A DNA stretch of 30,016 nucleotides from an uncultured Porphyromonas sp. (GCF_938039215.1 NZ_CALHVI010000011.1:1-30016); one strand, 5' to 3'; positions 8,386-16,749 are shown, counted from the first letter of the stretch. Made by a program: numbers and translations. The notes: generated by a model not told the origin, from the sequence alone.

Positions 8386-9414
8386 TCAGATCATTAGGAA
8401 TACAGAATACTCATCTAAGTCCCCTCGTAGGTGTCTGGCTAAGAGGAGCGCTTGGATATACGGGAGCAGGCCTAGGGGCATCTTCTCCTTGAGGAATGGA
8501 TGGGTGATCTCATCCTTCTTTCGCTTTTGCCAGAGGCCGATGAGGCGCTTGCGAGCATCCTCTTTGAGAAGAAACCCCTTCTCTCCCTGTGGGATGAAGT
8601 CACTTCGCTCGACCTGCCTTTTGTTGATGATCGATAGGATAAAGCGATCGACTAGGTAGGCACGCATCTCCTCCATGAGATCGAGAGCCAGGCCAGGTCT
8701 CCCTGGTCGATCTACGTGAAGGAAACCCACGTAGGCATCCAGCCCCACCGTCTCGAGGGCCGCACGCACATCATGCGTCAGCAGGGTGTAGAAGAAGGAG
8801 AGTAAGGCATTCACTTCATCTTTGGGGGGATGTTTGCTTCGTCCAGAGAAGGTGAACTCTTTGTTGAGGATTAGGTGCTGGAATAGACCGAAGTAGATAT
8901 TCGCAGCATAGCCTTCCACCCCCATGACGCCCAAGCGTGAGGTCTGCTTCAATAGCTTATGTTGCTGCTGTCTGAGTAGTGCCCGAGCCTCCTCGATCTC
9001 GCTCTCTACCTCGTGCGAGGGATGGTGGTCCCGACAAAAGCGGGCTAAGACACTCCGATGGTTCGCTATCTTCCCCGCAATGAAGATCGAAGCCAGATGA
9101 GACGAGAGTATATCGTCATCTGCCAGACGGTATTGCTCCCGTCTTAGGAGTACATTCCCTTTGATCGGTCCTTCGAGTGAACCGATATACTTCCCCGTTG
9201 GGGATAGGAAGGAGAGCTTCACCCCATGCTGTACGCAGAGCGACATGGCTCCGGGTGAAGCACCTAAATATGAGAAGCAGAGGATGCTCTCGAGGTTGTG
9301 GATCGGCACACGTAGCGTCTCTTCATCGTTGATTCGGACGACGATATTCTCTCCATCTTTGACGATGTAGGCATTGGCGGTAAGAATATAGAGCGTGTTC
9401 AGTAGGTGTTTCAT
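8386..9414 (-). CDS. cas1: Cas1, CRISPR integrase (type I-C)
   Basis: This 342-residue product has the usual length for I-C Cas1, the metal-dependent integrase of spacer acquisition. The N-terminal beta domain (NTLYILTANAYIVKDGENIVVR) is followed by the alpha-helical catalytic domain. The likely metal ligands are E167 in GVMGVEGYAANIYF, H233 in YVGFLHVDRPGRPGLALDLMEE, and D245/E248 in the same segment. It is followed closely by cas2 but separated from cas4 by 277 bp, which is unusual since cas4-cas1-cas2 is normally compact in this subtype. A TACTTTTG box at 9470-9477 may give it a separate promoter. Confidence 0.97.
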   Translation of the reverse strand: MKHLLNTLYILTANAYIVKDGENIVVRINDEETLRVPIHNLESILCFSYLGASPGAMSLCVQHGVKLSFLSPTGKYIGSLEGPIKGNVLLRREQYRLADDDILSSHLASIFIAGKIANHRSVLARFCRDHHPSHEVESEIEEARALLRQQQHKLLKQTSRLGVMGVEGYAANIYFGLFQHLILNKEFTFSGRSKHPPKDEVNALLSFFYTLLTHDVRAALETVGLDAYVGFLHVDRPGRPGLALDLMEEMRAYLVDRFILSIINKRQVERSDFIPQGEKGFLLKEDARKRLIGLWQKRKKDEITHPFLKEKMPLGLLPYIQALLLARHLRGDLDEYSVFLMI

Positions 9415-9469
9415 CTCTTAGCAGGTCAGTGGAATTTCTTCGATGCTCTTAAGGGGGATAGGTTCCCTC

Positions 9470-9477
9470 CAAAAGTA
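9470..9477 (-). promoter_or_regulatory. Possible -7 box for cas1-cas2 at the edge of a palindrome array
   Basis: The minus strand reads TACTTTTG (fits TAnnTTTG), 56 nt before the cas1 ATG and directly at the edge of the palindromic element at 9477-9575. No good -33 TTTG lies 19-21 bp upstream, so this is tentative. Confidence 0.3.
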
Positions 9478-9575
9478 CCCCATGTATGCCTCCCTTAAGT
9501 GACCCATTCATGGGTCGGTCGAGGACCCCATTCATGGGTCGAAAGTGGAACCCATGTATGGGCACCCATTGGAGG
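9477..9575 (+). repeat. Palindrome array, copy A (in the cas4-cas1 gap)
   Basis: Three palindromes with core CCCAT-nn-ATGGG stand 24-25 nt apart: GACCCATTCATGGGTC at 9501-9516, ACCCCATTCATGGGTC at 9525-9540, and CCCATGTATGGG at 9551-9562, with half-units at either side. The 45 bp at 9496-9540 match copy D (29843-29945, reversed) at all but two positions by my alignment, including the non-palindromic linker GGTCGAG. It is a partial copy of the 103-bp element. The remaining gap (9576-9691) shows no gene I can support. Confidence 0.85.
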
Positions 9576-9691
9576 GGATGATCTAAGGGGAGAAGAGCTG
9601 GAGGTGTGCGCCTTTGCTTGGATGAAGTTATGCCCTCTAGAGGCTGATGGGCGCTTCGTGATGTGTGCTGCTGATGACCTTAGCTTGGGGG

Positions 9692-10360
9692 CTAGTCAAG
9701 GAGGTGATAGCGACTGAGGTAGTCCGAAGCTCGCTCTCCTTGATTCATCTGGGGCATGCAGAGATCTAGTAGGGAGCAGGAGCGACAGCATGCAGCATAG
9801 CGTGGAGGGATACTTGCCCCGTCTTTGTATAAGCGGTGCATCTCGACAGCCATCTGTAGGGTCTCGGTGCGAAGCTCAATGTCGAAGGCAACTTCCTCCC
9901 GATGCTTCGTCTCTCCGTAGAAGAGGTATCCTCGGGGAATGTGTATGCCATAGGCTTCCTCGAGACAGATCGCTTCGGCGCAGAGCTGTAGCTTGTCGGC
10001 ATTCGTTCGCTTGGGACGCCCCCGCTTGTACTCGATCGGTATAGCTTCCCAGTCTCCTGGGTACTTGGGGTGATGGAAGTGAGCCCCTTGGGACTCCGAT
10101 GCTGGGTGTAGCTCCACAGCATCGGAGTATCCATAGAGGCCAAGTGAGGGGGAGGCTAGGGGGACAGAGCGAAGGGTGATGACATCGCCTCGCCGCCCAC
10201 TCTCCTCGGGCTGATGCACCTTCTCATGAAGTAGGTGACCTTCGGCCGTCAGATGATTTTCCTCCCAGAGTTGCTCCACATGGATGAGGTACCACTGTCT
10301 CGGGCAGAAGGCATAGTGCTGGATGCCTGAGAGGGGGAGCATCTCTTCCTCGGTGTACAT
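9692..10360 (-). CDS. cas4: Cas4, RecB-like nuclease of spacer acquisition (type I-C)
   Basis: This 222-residue protein is a PD-(D/E)XK nuclease with an iron-sulfur cluster. Cas4 trims prespacer ends and helps choose PAM-bearing DNA for Cas1-Cas2. Visible ligands for the [4Fe-4S] cluster are C19 (AFCPRQWYL) near the N-terminus and a C-terminal group in AACCRSCSLLDLCMP (C191 or C192, C195, C201). The nuclease core shows H45, D80 (YGYSDAVEL), E110 and K112 (PIEYKRGRPKR), and Q125 (DKLQLCAEA). It starts 6 bp after cas7, so it belongs to the effector transcript, but it is cut off from cas1 by the palindromic element. Confidence 0.96.
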   Translation of the reverse strand: MYTEEEMLPLSGIQHYAFCPRQWYLIHVEQLWEENHLTAEGHLLHEKVHQPEESGRRGDVITLRSVPLASPSLGLYGYSDAVELHPASESQGAHFHHPKYPGDWEAIPIEYKRGRPKRTNADKLQLCAEAICLEEAYGIHIPRGYLFYGETKHREEVAFDIELRTETLQMAVEMHRLYKDGASIPPRYAACCRSCSLLDLCMPQMNQGERASDYLSRYHLLD

Positions 10361-10366
10361 GATGCG

Positions 10367-11383
10367 CTAGATGAGGTCGAGTAGCTGGACTCCCTTGGGA
10401 AGCTTGCTCTCATCGACAGTGATCTCGTAGTCGCTGAAGGAGCGGGTAGGACGGCTGGGATCCTTTGCTTCTACCTTCACCAGCTCAAAGAGCTTGTGGG
10501 CGGGAGCATTGCCTAGGTCACTATCGTGCTTGAAGACAATGAGTCGACGCGCAGCCATGAGCCCACGGGCGGCAGAGCGGTCGAGGTCAAACATATTCTT
10601 CAGCGCCTCCCAGAGCAGGTCTAGATCGTCTTCGCTGAATGTCGTCTCACGAGCCAGTGCCGCAGAGATGAAGCCATGAGCACGGTACAGCCCGTAGGGT
10701 ACGGTAGCCTTACGCCCAAAGGTCTGATTGTCTCCATTCTGTTTTTGGGATTCTTCCTCTGAAGCTACAGCCATACGATGAATCCCATGTTCGAAGGGTC
10801 TGATTGGATCGATGGAGCGAGCAAAGGTCAGCTGAACAGCTCCACGTACCTGGCCTGCTGTTTTCTTTATTTTAGGAGTTTCTTTATCCTTATCCTTCCT
10901 GCTCTTGGGTTTCTGTTCTTCTTCGCCACCTTCTTCTGAATTACTATCTTTAGAGTCCTCCTTTTCCTTACCTGTACTCATTACAGCCCCAAACGTCCGG
11001 ACATCATAGTAGTACTTACACATTCGCTTCCTAGCTCTCTCGATTGCGTCTTCTTTTGTCTTGCTAGGAGCATCTTTATTGGCTGCATCGAACTCTTCTA
11101 TTATGGTCCTGTTGAGGACTGCCTTTTCTCGGACGAACATCTTAAGGCATGCCAGTCTCTCGGAAGTAAAACGAGGATTTTCTGTAGAGTAACTAGCGTC
11201 TCTTAGTACCTCTACATAGTTCCGGATTTTGCGTTTGATGCAGACGTCGGTGACGAGTCCTTGTCCCGTCTCATCGTCTGTACGAGGTGCGTTGTCTCCA
11301 TCTGGATCCCCGTTGGGGTTACCATCTTGTACATCGAAGAGGTAGATGAAGTCATACCTGTTTTTGATAGCTTCTGTTCCCAT
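10367..11383 (-). CDS. cas7: Cas7c (Csd2), Cascade backbone subunit with a charged insert
   Basis: The 338-residue product is the type I-C Cas7 that polymerises along the crRNA spacer. The N-terminus YDFIYLFDVQDGNPNGDPD and the blocks YYDVRTFGAVMSTG, AGQVRGAVQLTFARSIDPI and GLYRAHGFISAALA are classic Csd2. Between STGK (about 139) and KTAGQVRG (about 173) lies a low-complexity run of Glu, Ser, Lys and Asp that is normally absent; family members go almost straight from STGK to AGQVRG. This accounts for its length beyond the usual 280-300 residues. The flanking fold is intact, so the gene looks functional. It starts 56 bp after cas8c ends. Confidence 0.96.
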   Translation of the reverse strand: MGTEAIKNRYDFIYLFDVQDGNPNGDPDGDNAPRTDDETGQGLVTDVCIKRKIRNYVEVLRDASYSTENPRFTSERLACLKMFVREKAVLNRTIIEEFDAANKDAPSKTKEDAIERARKRMCKYYYDVRTFGAVMSTGKEKEDSKDSNSEEGGEEEQKPKSRKDKDKETPKIKKTAGQVRGAVQLTFARSIDPIRPFEHGIHRMAVASEEESQKQNGDNQTFGRKATVPYGLYRAHGFISAALARETTFSEDDLDLLWEALKNMFDLDRSAARGLMAARRLIVFKHDSDLGNAPAHKLFELVKVEAKDPSRPTRSFSDYEITVDESKLPKGVQLLDLI

Positions 11384-11439
11384 GATTCTTATGTCTTATA
11401 GTTGATTGAATGTCGTTTACTAGGGGGTAGACCTTTAGA

Positions 11440-13341
11440 CTAATCCTCTGATCCACTACCCGTGTGATGCTGGTTCTTTTCTGCGTCTTTCTTTTCCCTG
11501 TTCTCGGCTCTACGTCTACGATATTCTGCTCTCTGATGATAGTAGCCTATGGCAAATAGACTCTCTTCATCAAGCCCGTGCTTTATCCCTCCCTGAGTAT
11601 CCCTTTGTGAGATGACTTCTTTAGGAAGTAAGTCGAGAATAGCTTCGATTTCCGTCCTTGCAAAGTGAGGTTTGCCACTGCTTCGTTCGAGCTTACGTAG
11701 ATGATAGTTTGCCTTTCCTAGGAGCTCACCAAAGACGACATTAGGATCGCCTGCGGCTCGGATAAAGTGGCGATCAGCTATGCTGGAGTTAATGTCATAG
11801 CTAATGGCTTGCTTCTGGATATCCTCTAAGATGAAGAAGAGTCGCCCAGCAAGGTAAGCTGGGGTGTCGTTGGTTGGGTCTAGTGCCATAGTTAGTTTCT
11901 TGATGTTGTCATTATTTCTATGCTTTCTGTTGAAGGAGGCCTTAAGTAAAGCAACTCTCATCTCTGTGATGGGCGAAAGTCGTCCTCCCTTCTCATCCTT
12001 CTTTGATCGTTCATGACGAATACGCTCGAGACAGGCATTTTGAATAGTGACGGGATAGGGTAATCCCTTGACGATACTCTCGAGTAGGCTCTGTACGATA
12101 TGCGGGGGATAGCTAATATCAGACACCTTCTTACCTGAAGGAATAGAAAGAATTGCTTTAAATATCAATTTAAATGGACGTAGTGGAGGGTTAAGCTCAT
12201 CTCCAAGTCCATCGCGGTTGACGATGTTCATATCCTCGAGATGTTGTAGCGTATTACTTACGATCTCGCGGACTGTTCCCTCCATCCATAGCTTTACACT
12301 GAGGCGACTCCTGTTCGGTGTCAACCCCAAGATGTAGAAGCGATCAGGGAGATCCTTGTCCATGTAGGATTGATATCCACGTACGACCTCTAAAGCTCGT
12401 CTTAGTACCCGAACATTCTTTTCGGGATTTTGCTTCTTTTTAGGCTTATCGGATGATGATGAAGTAGTCTTCTCTTCGTCATCAAAATCACTTTCAGAGG
12501 GCACCCCTGTGAAAGTCGTTGCCTTGAAAGCCGTGAGAAGTTCATCCTTCTGTAGAGTACTCCAGAATACGAAAGTGGTATCTCCAATCTTATAGTTTGT
12601 GTTTCTTCCCCACTCGAGAAGTATGTTGAGCCCCTTAGCTATGGCATCAGAGGCTCTTTCTGATATAGGGGCATTAGCCCCTTGTTCTTTACCATAAGAA
12701 TCATACCCTGAGTCGGTCTGGAAACTAATGAGAGGTGGATTGTCTCCGCTGATTTTGATCCCCTTATGGGTCTTAGCAATACTCTCTCGCTTCCCTGTAA
12801 TCATGCAGCACGCACCTATGCTAACTCTGTTACTCTCATCGGAGATTCTGTATTGTTGAGCATCCTCATCACTGCCTATGAGTTGATGAGGATCTGATGT
12901 CGTACTTAGGCGGAATGCTATCCAGGCTCCTTTTGCCTTTTTCAGGGCTTTATCCTCTAGAGCTACTAAGTACTGTTTCTTCTCATAGAATCGGTATATG
13001 GCCCTAAAGCCATCGTTTTTAGGGAACTCTTTGTATATCTTTCGGATTTCTTCTTGGAAGGATTCGAACTTCTCTTTTATATGGGTCTCCTTACTTGCTG
13101 GTAATCCTAAAACATAGGATGATTTATCCCATAATATGTATGAGACGATAGCTCTTGTACGAGTCTTATCAGAGGGAAGCAGGTATGCTGACTCAGTAGT
13201 TTCAGTGTGTTTAAATGTACCATCCTTGTCGATGACAATTATGAATGAGATCCTCACCCAATCCATCCCGAATGGGGCGGCCTCTTTCTTCCCTAGTGCG
13301 ACCAGCGCATGGTAGTAGTCATGAAGTGCTTTGAGTATCAT
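11440..13341 (-). CDS. cas8c: Cas8c (Csd1), large subunit of the I-C Cascade
   Basis: This 633-residue product is the Csd1-type large subunit, which recognises the PAM and recruits Cas3. It opens with MILKALHDYYHAL, typical of Csd1, and holds the conserved segments SDAIAKGLNILLEWGRN, DRFYILGLTPNRSRLSVKLW and DPTNDTPAYLAGRLFFILEDIQ. Residues 285-306 form an acidic/Ser/Lys linker. In this subtype the small subunit Cas11c is made from an internal start in the last quarter of the gene; M485 (position 11889, just before ALDPTND) is a good candidate here. The last 30 residues are strongly charged and His-containing. The start overlaps the cas5 stop by 4 bp, implying translational coupling. Confidence 0.95.
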   Translation of the reverse strand: MILKALHDYYHALVALGKKEAAPFGMDWVRISFIIVIDKDGTFKHTETTESAYLLPSDKTRTRAIVSYILWDKSSYVLGLPASKETHIKEKFESFQEEIRKIYKEFPKNDGFRAIYRFYEKKQYLVALEDKALKKAKGAWIAFRLSTTSDPHQLIGSDEDAQQYRISDESNRVSIGACCMITGKRESIAKTHKGIKISGDNPPLISFQTDSGYDSYGKEQGANAPISERASDAIAKGLNILLEWGRNTNYKIGDTTFVFWSTLQKDELLTAFKATTFTGVPSESDFDDEEKTTSSSSDKPKKKQNPEKNVRVLRRALEVVRGYQSYMDKDLPDRFYILGLTPNRSRLSVKLWMEGTVREIVSNTLQHLEDMNIVNRDGLGDELNPPLRPFKLIFKAILSIPSGKKVSDISYPPHIVQSLLESIVKGLPYPVTIQNACLERIRHERSKKDEKGGRLSPITEMRVALLKASFNRKHRNNDNIKKLTMALDPTNDTPAYLAGRLFFILEDIQKQAISYDINSSIADRHFIRAAGDPNVVFGELLGKANYHLRKLERSSGKPHFARTEIEAILDLLPKEVISQRDTQGGIKHGLDEESLFAIGYYHQRAEYRRRRAENREKKDAEKNQHHTGSGSED

Positions 13342-14027
13342 CTGAGTATCTCCTTACTTGATTTATGAGGAACTTCGATTACGCCATTTACCATCTGGGC
13401 ATGGAAGAAGAGAGGGGGAGGAGAAAGAGGTTTCTTCTCAAAGTCCATATCGAAGAGCATGATTCCTAGGTCTCTTGATTCTTCAATAGGTCGATCTCGC
13501 TCTCGGCCTTGTGGAACGTACTTAAAAGAACAGGAGAACTCTCGGCAACCGAGGTAGGGCTGTGTAAAGCATTGACCCTTATGAGCTCTTCTAAGGAAAA
13601 TTTTAATATACTTTGTGGGAGTTTCAGCTTTGCGATCCTTACATTCATTTCGCTCTTTTTCGCTACGCTTCTCCAAGGGGATGAACTCCATCTCGGCATA
13701 GATGCGGTAGGCTACATCACGGAGGATATAGGCTGTGCGTTGCTGACGATTCTCCTCGATGAAAAGTGGCTTCTTTGCCCTGTGGCTCATCGTGGATCCT
13801 ACCTCATTGCGACGGATGGAGGTACGTCGGATGGGCTTGAGTACCTCGATCCTGCGGACATGCCATTGGATAGCTGGCTTCCACAAGATGCACTGGAAGA
13901 TGTTGCGTGCTGCCGAGGGAGTGATGACATCGTAGCTGACACGCTCGACCTTGAGCTCGGGGCGTGTGAAGCAGGCAAAGTCACCACGTATCTCTAAGCA
14001 ATAGAGTTTAGGGTTTGTCTTATCCAT
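13338..14027 (-). CDS. cas5: Cas5c (Cas5d), pre-crRNA endonuclease and Cascade subunit
   Basis: The 229-residue product is the I-C Cas5, which replaces Cas6: it cuts the repeat RNA below its stem and stays on the 5' handle. Conserved segments are LEIRGDFACFTRPELKVERVSYDVITPSAARNI and the later RRAHKGQCFTQPYLGCREF, which probably carries the basic catalytic residues. No cas6 gene is present, consistent with this role. Its stop overlaps the cas8c start by 4 bp and its start lies 33 bp after the cas3 stop. The segment around residues 118-142 is rich in Lys and Glu, a milder form of the charged insert in Cas7. Confidence 0.95.
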   Translation of the reverse strand: MDKTNPKLYCLEIRGDFACFTRPELKVERVSYDVITPSAARNIFQCILWKPAIQWHVRRIEVLKPIRRTSIRRNEVGSTMSHRAKKPLFIEENRQQRTAYILRDVAYRIYAEMEFIPLEKRSEKERNECKDRKAETPTKYIKIFLRRAHKGQCFTQPYLGCREFSCSFKYVPQGRERDRPIEESRDLGIMLFDMDFEKKPLSPPPLFFHAQMVNGVIEVPHKSSKEILR

Positions 14028-14060
14028 AGTTACTGTATATGTATTTTAGTATTTGTTTGT

Positions 14061-16385
14061 TTAGCCGAAGAGAGGCTCGTCAAGGAGGGGATTTGCAGTG
14101 CAGACACCAAGAGCCTCATCGTAGCCTTGAGGTGCCAGCACGAGGATCGTCTGCTTCGTATCCCTATTGACCACGACCTCGGAGAGAAGACGATCATCCT
14201 TGAGCTCCTTATATTTCCCTTTAGAGATCGATACATGGTACTGCTGGAGCTCCCTCATCGTCTGGCGGTCGAGGCGCAGGGTTTGTCTCTGCAGCTCTTC
14301 TATAAGATCCTTCCCTCTAGCGTAGGGGACGAAGAGATCATGGTCCATATCCTCAATGAGTTTGAACTTTACAGAGGCTTTCTCGAAGTCGAATTCCCAA
14401 TCTTCAGACTCTTCGCTATAGAGGTCCTCTTTGATATTCTTTTCATCAAAGCTCTTGATAGAGGCGTAGTAGCGCAGGTAGTACGCTTCGATGAGCTCCA
14501 GAGGCATGCTGGATCGGGTATGCTCCTTGTTGTTGTCTAGCAGGAAACGTGTCGCATTCTGCCCTTCGGCTGTAGCACCGACGGCTTTACCTCCATCACT
14601 TAGGGAGAAGACATAGACTTCACCAGGAGCTGGGCGCTTCCCTTCTCTATTACAGCGCCCACCTGCTTGGACGATGGAGTCAAGGCCACTCATGGCACGG
14701 TAGACGATGGGGAGGTCTATATCCACCCCCGCCTCTATCAGCTGAGTGCTGATGACGATCGTAGGGGTGCCCGCCTTCAGGCGCTGACGTATCTCTGCGA
14801 TGCGCTCCTTCAGATGAGCCGAGCACATATTGCGAGACAGGTGGATGAGATCCTGTGTCTCTTTCCCCGTCTCAAGCAGTGCTTGGTAGAGCTGTGAGGC
14901 ATCTCGGCGGGAATTGACGATACAGAGGGCAGTGTCGTGCTGAGCTAGCTCTTCGGCTAGCTCCTTCGTCGTGTACTTCTTCTCCTCAAGGTGGTAGACG
15001 ACTCGGTCGAATACCTTGAAGAGCTCGGGGTCTTCGGGGACGATCGGCTGGATATCTTCGTTGAGCTGATGGAAGTCATTCACTCTCTTGAAGGAGCTAC
15101 TATGGTCCTTATCGAAGGGAGGGAGTGTAGCCGAGCAGAAGAGGAGCTGTGTGCCGTAGATCCACCTTAGATCCTCGAGGAGGCGAAGCATCGGATGCAG
15201 AAACTCGGTCGGGAACATCTGTACCTCGTCGAAGACCACAACGGAGTTCGCTATGCTGTGCACCTTTCTGCTTCGGGATACCTTATGGGAGAAGAGGCTC
15301 TCGAAGAATTGTACGTTTGTCGTCACGATGATGGGAGCGTCCCAGTTCTCCGCTAGTAGACGGGTGCGCTCGTAGCGCTCTGCCTCTTGGGAGGTTTCAC
15401 CCCCTGAGAAGGAGATATCTGAGTGATGCTCCAGTACATTCTCCTCCCCGAAGATCTCACGGAAGATCCCTGCTGTCTGGGTGATGATCGAGGTATAGGG
15501 GATGACGTAGATGATACGTTTAGCTTCGTGCTTTAGGGCAGTCTCCAGCGCCCAAGCCATTGAGGAGAGCGTCTTCCCGCCACCTGTGGGGAGGAAGAGC
15601 GAGTAATAGCCCTTCGGGCAGGACTGTCCATGTGCTCGGCATTGGTTGAGGAAGGCTCTACGAGCCTCGTTGATCTTGCCCTTTGTCGAGAAACCCTCCA
15701 TGTGCTTCGTCAGCCGATCCCTCAGGAGCTCGAGGGGGGCATATCCGTTGGTAGCCTCCTGACGGCGCTCTTTTCGCTCTTCGTCCATGAAGGCTTCGGT
15801 GTCGAGGAAGTCAGCATCCACGAGGCAGGAGAAGAGTAGTCGGATCAAGGCTTGGGCTTGCTCCTCTTCTTCTACTCGACTCGCAAGCTTCCGAAGATAG
15901 GCTTCTGTTCTCGCTCCGTGCTCTTTGACCCAGTTTTGGATCTCTGATATAAGTTCAGAGAGATCCCCTTCTGCCTTTTTACAGTGATCCTTAGTCCCTA
16001 TATCATCAAGTTTATTCTGTAGTTCTGCATAGTCGTATAGTCCTCGGTGGTGTCCGCTGATGGCATAGGCGAGTAGCTGAGCGATACGAGAGCGTTTGAG
16101 TGGGTGCCCCTTGGGAAGGGATGGTAGAAGTTTGGTAGCTAGAAGCGCCCCCGCACCACTATGCGGAGCTTTTTGGTCACTCTTCCCTAGGATGTAGCGC
16201 TGGAAGGCCGGCTGAGCCTTCCCCGCATCATGGAGCTGGGCCAGTAGCCTCCCTAGGGGAGCGAGGTCGGGTAAACCAGCTTGCTCTAGGAAGTGGGCAC
16301 AGTGGCGGGCTACACCTTCTATATGTTCGGGGAGGGTCTGGATGCTTCCATCTTCTCGGGTGTGTGCGATGGTTAGCTCTGGCAT
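14061..16385 (-). CDS. cas3: Cas3, HD nuclease-helicase of the I-C system
   Basis: This 774-residue protein is the effector nuclease that unwinds and degrades target DNA after Cascade binds. The N-terminal HD nuclease domain shows H21, the H52-D53 pair in AQLHDAGKAQPAFQRY, H75, H112-H113 in ISGHHRGLYDY and D190. The superfamily 2 helicase follows: Walker A PTGGGKT at 266-272, DEVQ at 386-389, SAT at 418-420, and motif VI QAGGRCNR at 573-580. All key residues are present and the length is normal. It is the first gene of the cas operon; a -7 box at 16457-16464 and a palindrome array at 16582-16665 lie upstream. Confidence 0.97.
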   Translation of the reverse strand: MPELTIAHTREDGSIQTLPEHIEGVARHCAHFLEQAGLPDLAPLGRLLAQLHDAGKAQPAFQRYILGKSDQKAPHSGAGALLATKLLPSLPKGHPLKRSRIAQLLAYAISGHHRGLYDYAELQNKLDDIGTKDHCKKAEGDLSELISEIQNWVKEHGARTEAYLRKLASRVEEEEQAQALIRLLFSCLVDADFLDTEAFMDEERKERRQEATNGYAPLELLRDRLTKHMEGFSTKGKINEARRAFLNQCRAHGQSCPKGYYSLFLPTGGGKTLSSMAWALETALKHEAKRIIYVIPYTSIITQTAGIFREIFGEENVLEHHSDISFSGGETSQEAERYERTRLLAENWDAPIIVTTNVQFFESLFSHKVSRSRKVHSIANSVVVFDEVQMFPTEFLHPMLRLLEDLRWIYGTQLLFCSATLPPFDKDHSSSFKRVNDFHQLNEDIQPIVPEDPELFKVFDRVVYHLEEKKYTTKELAEELAQHDTALCIVNSRRDASQLYQALLETGKETQDLIHLSRNMCSAHLKERIAEIRQRLKAGTPTIVISTQLIEAGVDIDLPIVYRAMSGLDSIVQAGGRCNREGKRPAPGEVYVFSLSDGGKAVGATAEGQNATRFLLDNNKEHTRSSMPLELIEAYYLRYYASIKSFDEKNIKEDLYSEESEDWEFDFEKASVKFKLIEDMDHDLFVPYARGKDLIEELQRQTLRLDRQTMRELQQYHVSISKGKYKELKDDRLLSEVVVNRDTKQTILVLAPQGYDEALGVCTANPLLDEPLFG

Positions 16386-16456
16386 GGTGTCCGTTGGATT
16401 AAGGTTGGATTATATCACTTGGGCTGAGTACTTGCGTTACCACTAATTGTATGGAG

Positions 16457-16487
16457 CAAATTTAGGGGTTTATACCATACAAATCAA
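16457..16487 (-). promoter_or_regulatory. Probable promoter of the cas operon
   Basis: The minus strand carries TAAATTTG (16464-16457), a perfect TAnnTTTG -7 box. A TTG (16487-16485) stands 20 bp upstream, and a TTTG at 16483-16480 is 15 bp upstream. Transcription would start about 65 nt before the cas3 ATG. The spacing to TTG is right for Bacteroidetes, but the -33 match is only partial. Confidence 0.5.
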
Positions 16488-16529
16488 GTAACCCAAGGGG
16501 GGTATCGAATGAAGATGAATGTCCGATTT

Positions 16530-16562
16530 CTCACCCCGTAGTTATGCAGGGTATGGGGTGAG
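16530..16562. other. Hairpin between the cas promoter and the palindrome array
   Basis: CTCACCCCGTA (16530-16540) pairs with TATGGGGTGAG (16552-16562), 11 bp with one G-T pair. No T-run follows on either strand. It may be the end of the upstream lamin-tail gene's transcript or an operator-like site for the cas promoter; the sequence alone does not decide. Confidence 0.45.
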
Positions 16563-16581
16563 TTCCAGAGGTGTATAAAAA

Positions 16582-16665
16582 CGACCTACTGTGGGTCGCT
16601 CTTGCGACCTACGGTAGGTCGTCATCAAAACCTACTGTAGGTTTTTTCGACGATCTACGGTAGGG
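16582..16665. repeat. Palindrome array B upstream of cas3, 4 units at about 23 nt
   Basis: Four palindromes share the core CTAC-n-GTAG or a variant: CGACCTACTGTGGGTCG (16582-16598, one G-T pair), CGACCTACGGTAGGTCG (16605-16621, perfect 8/1/8), AAAACCTACTGTAGGTTTT (16627-16645, perfect 9/1/9), and GATCTACGGTAGGG near 16652-16665. Their centres are 22-23 nt apart. The sequence is unrelated to copies A, C and D, but the layout is the same. It lies between the stop of the lamin-tail gene (16750) and the cas promoter. Confidence 0.8.
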
Positions 16666-16749
16666 TTGTTTTGGGGGAAAGGAGAGCTGTCGAAGAGCCC
16701 ACCTTTTACCGAGGATAAAAGGGATAAAATGCAACTGTGGAAGGGAATG

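Noticed and set aside
9477..9575. Palindrome arrays considered as a second CRISPR array
   Set aside because: Units are 16 bp at a 24-nt period, the linkers are only about 8 nt and are conserved between copies, so there are no spacers.
9499..9717. 72-residue plus-strand frame in the cas4-cas1 gap
   Set aside because: Its start (HSWVGRGPHSWVESG) is translated from the palindromic repeats and it runs antisense into cas4.
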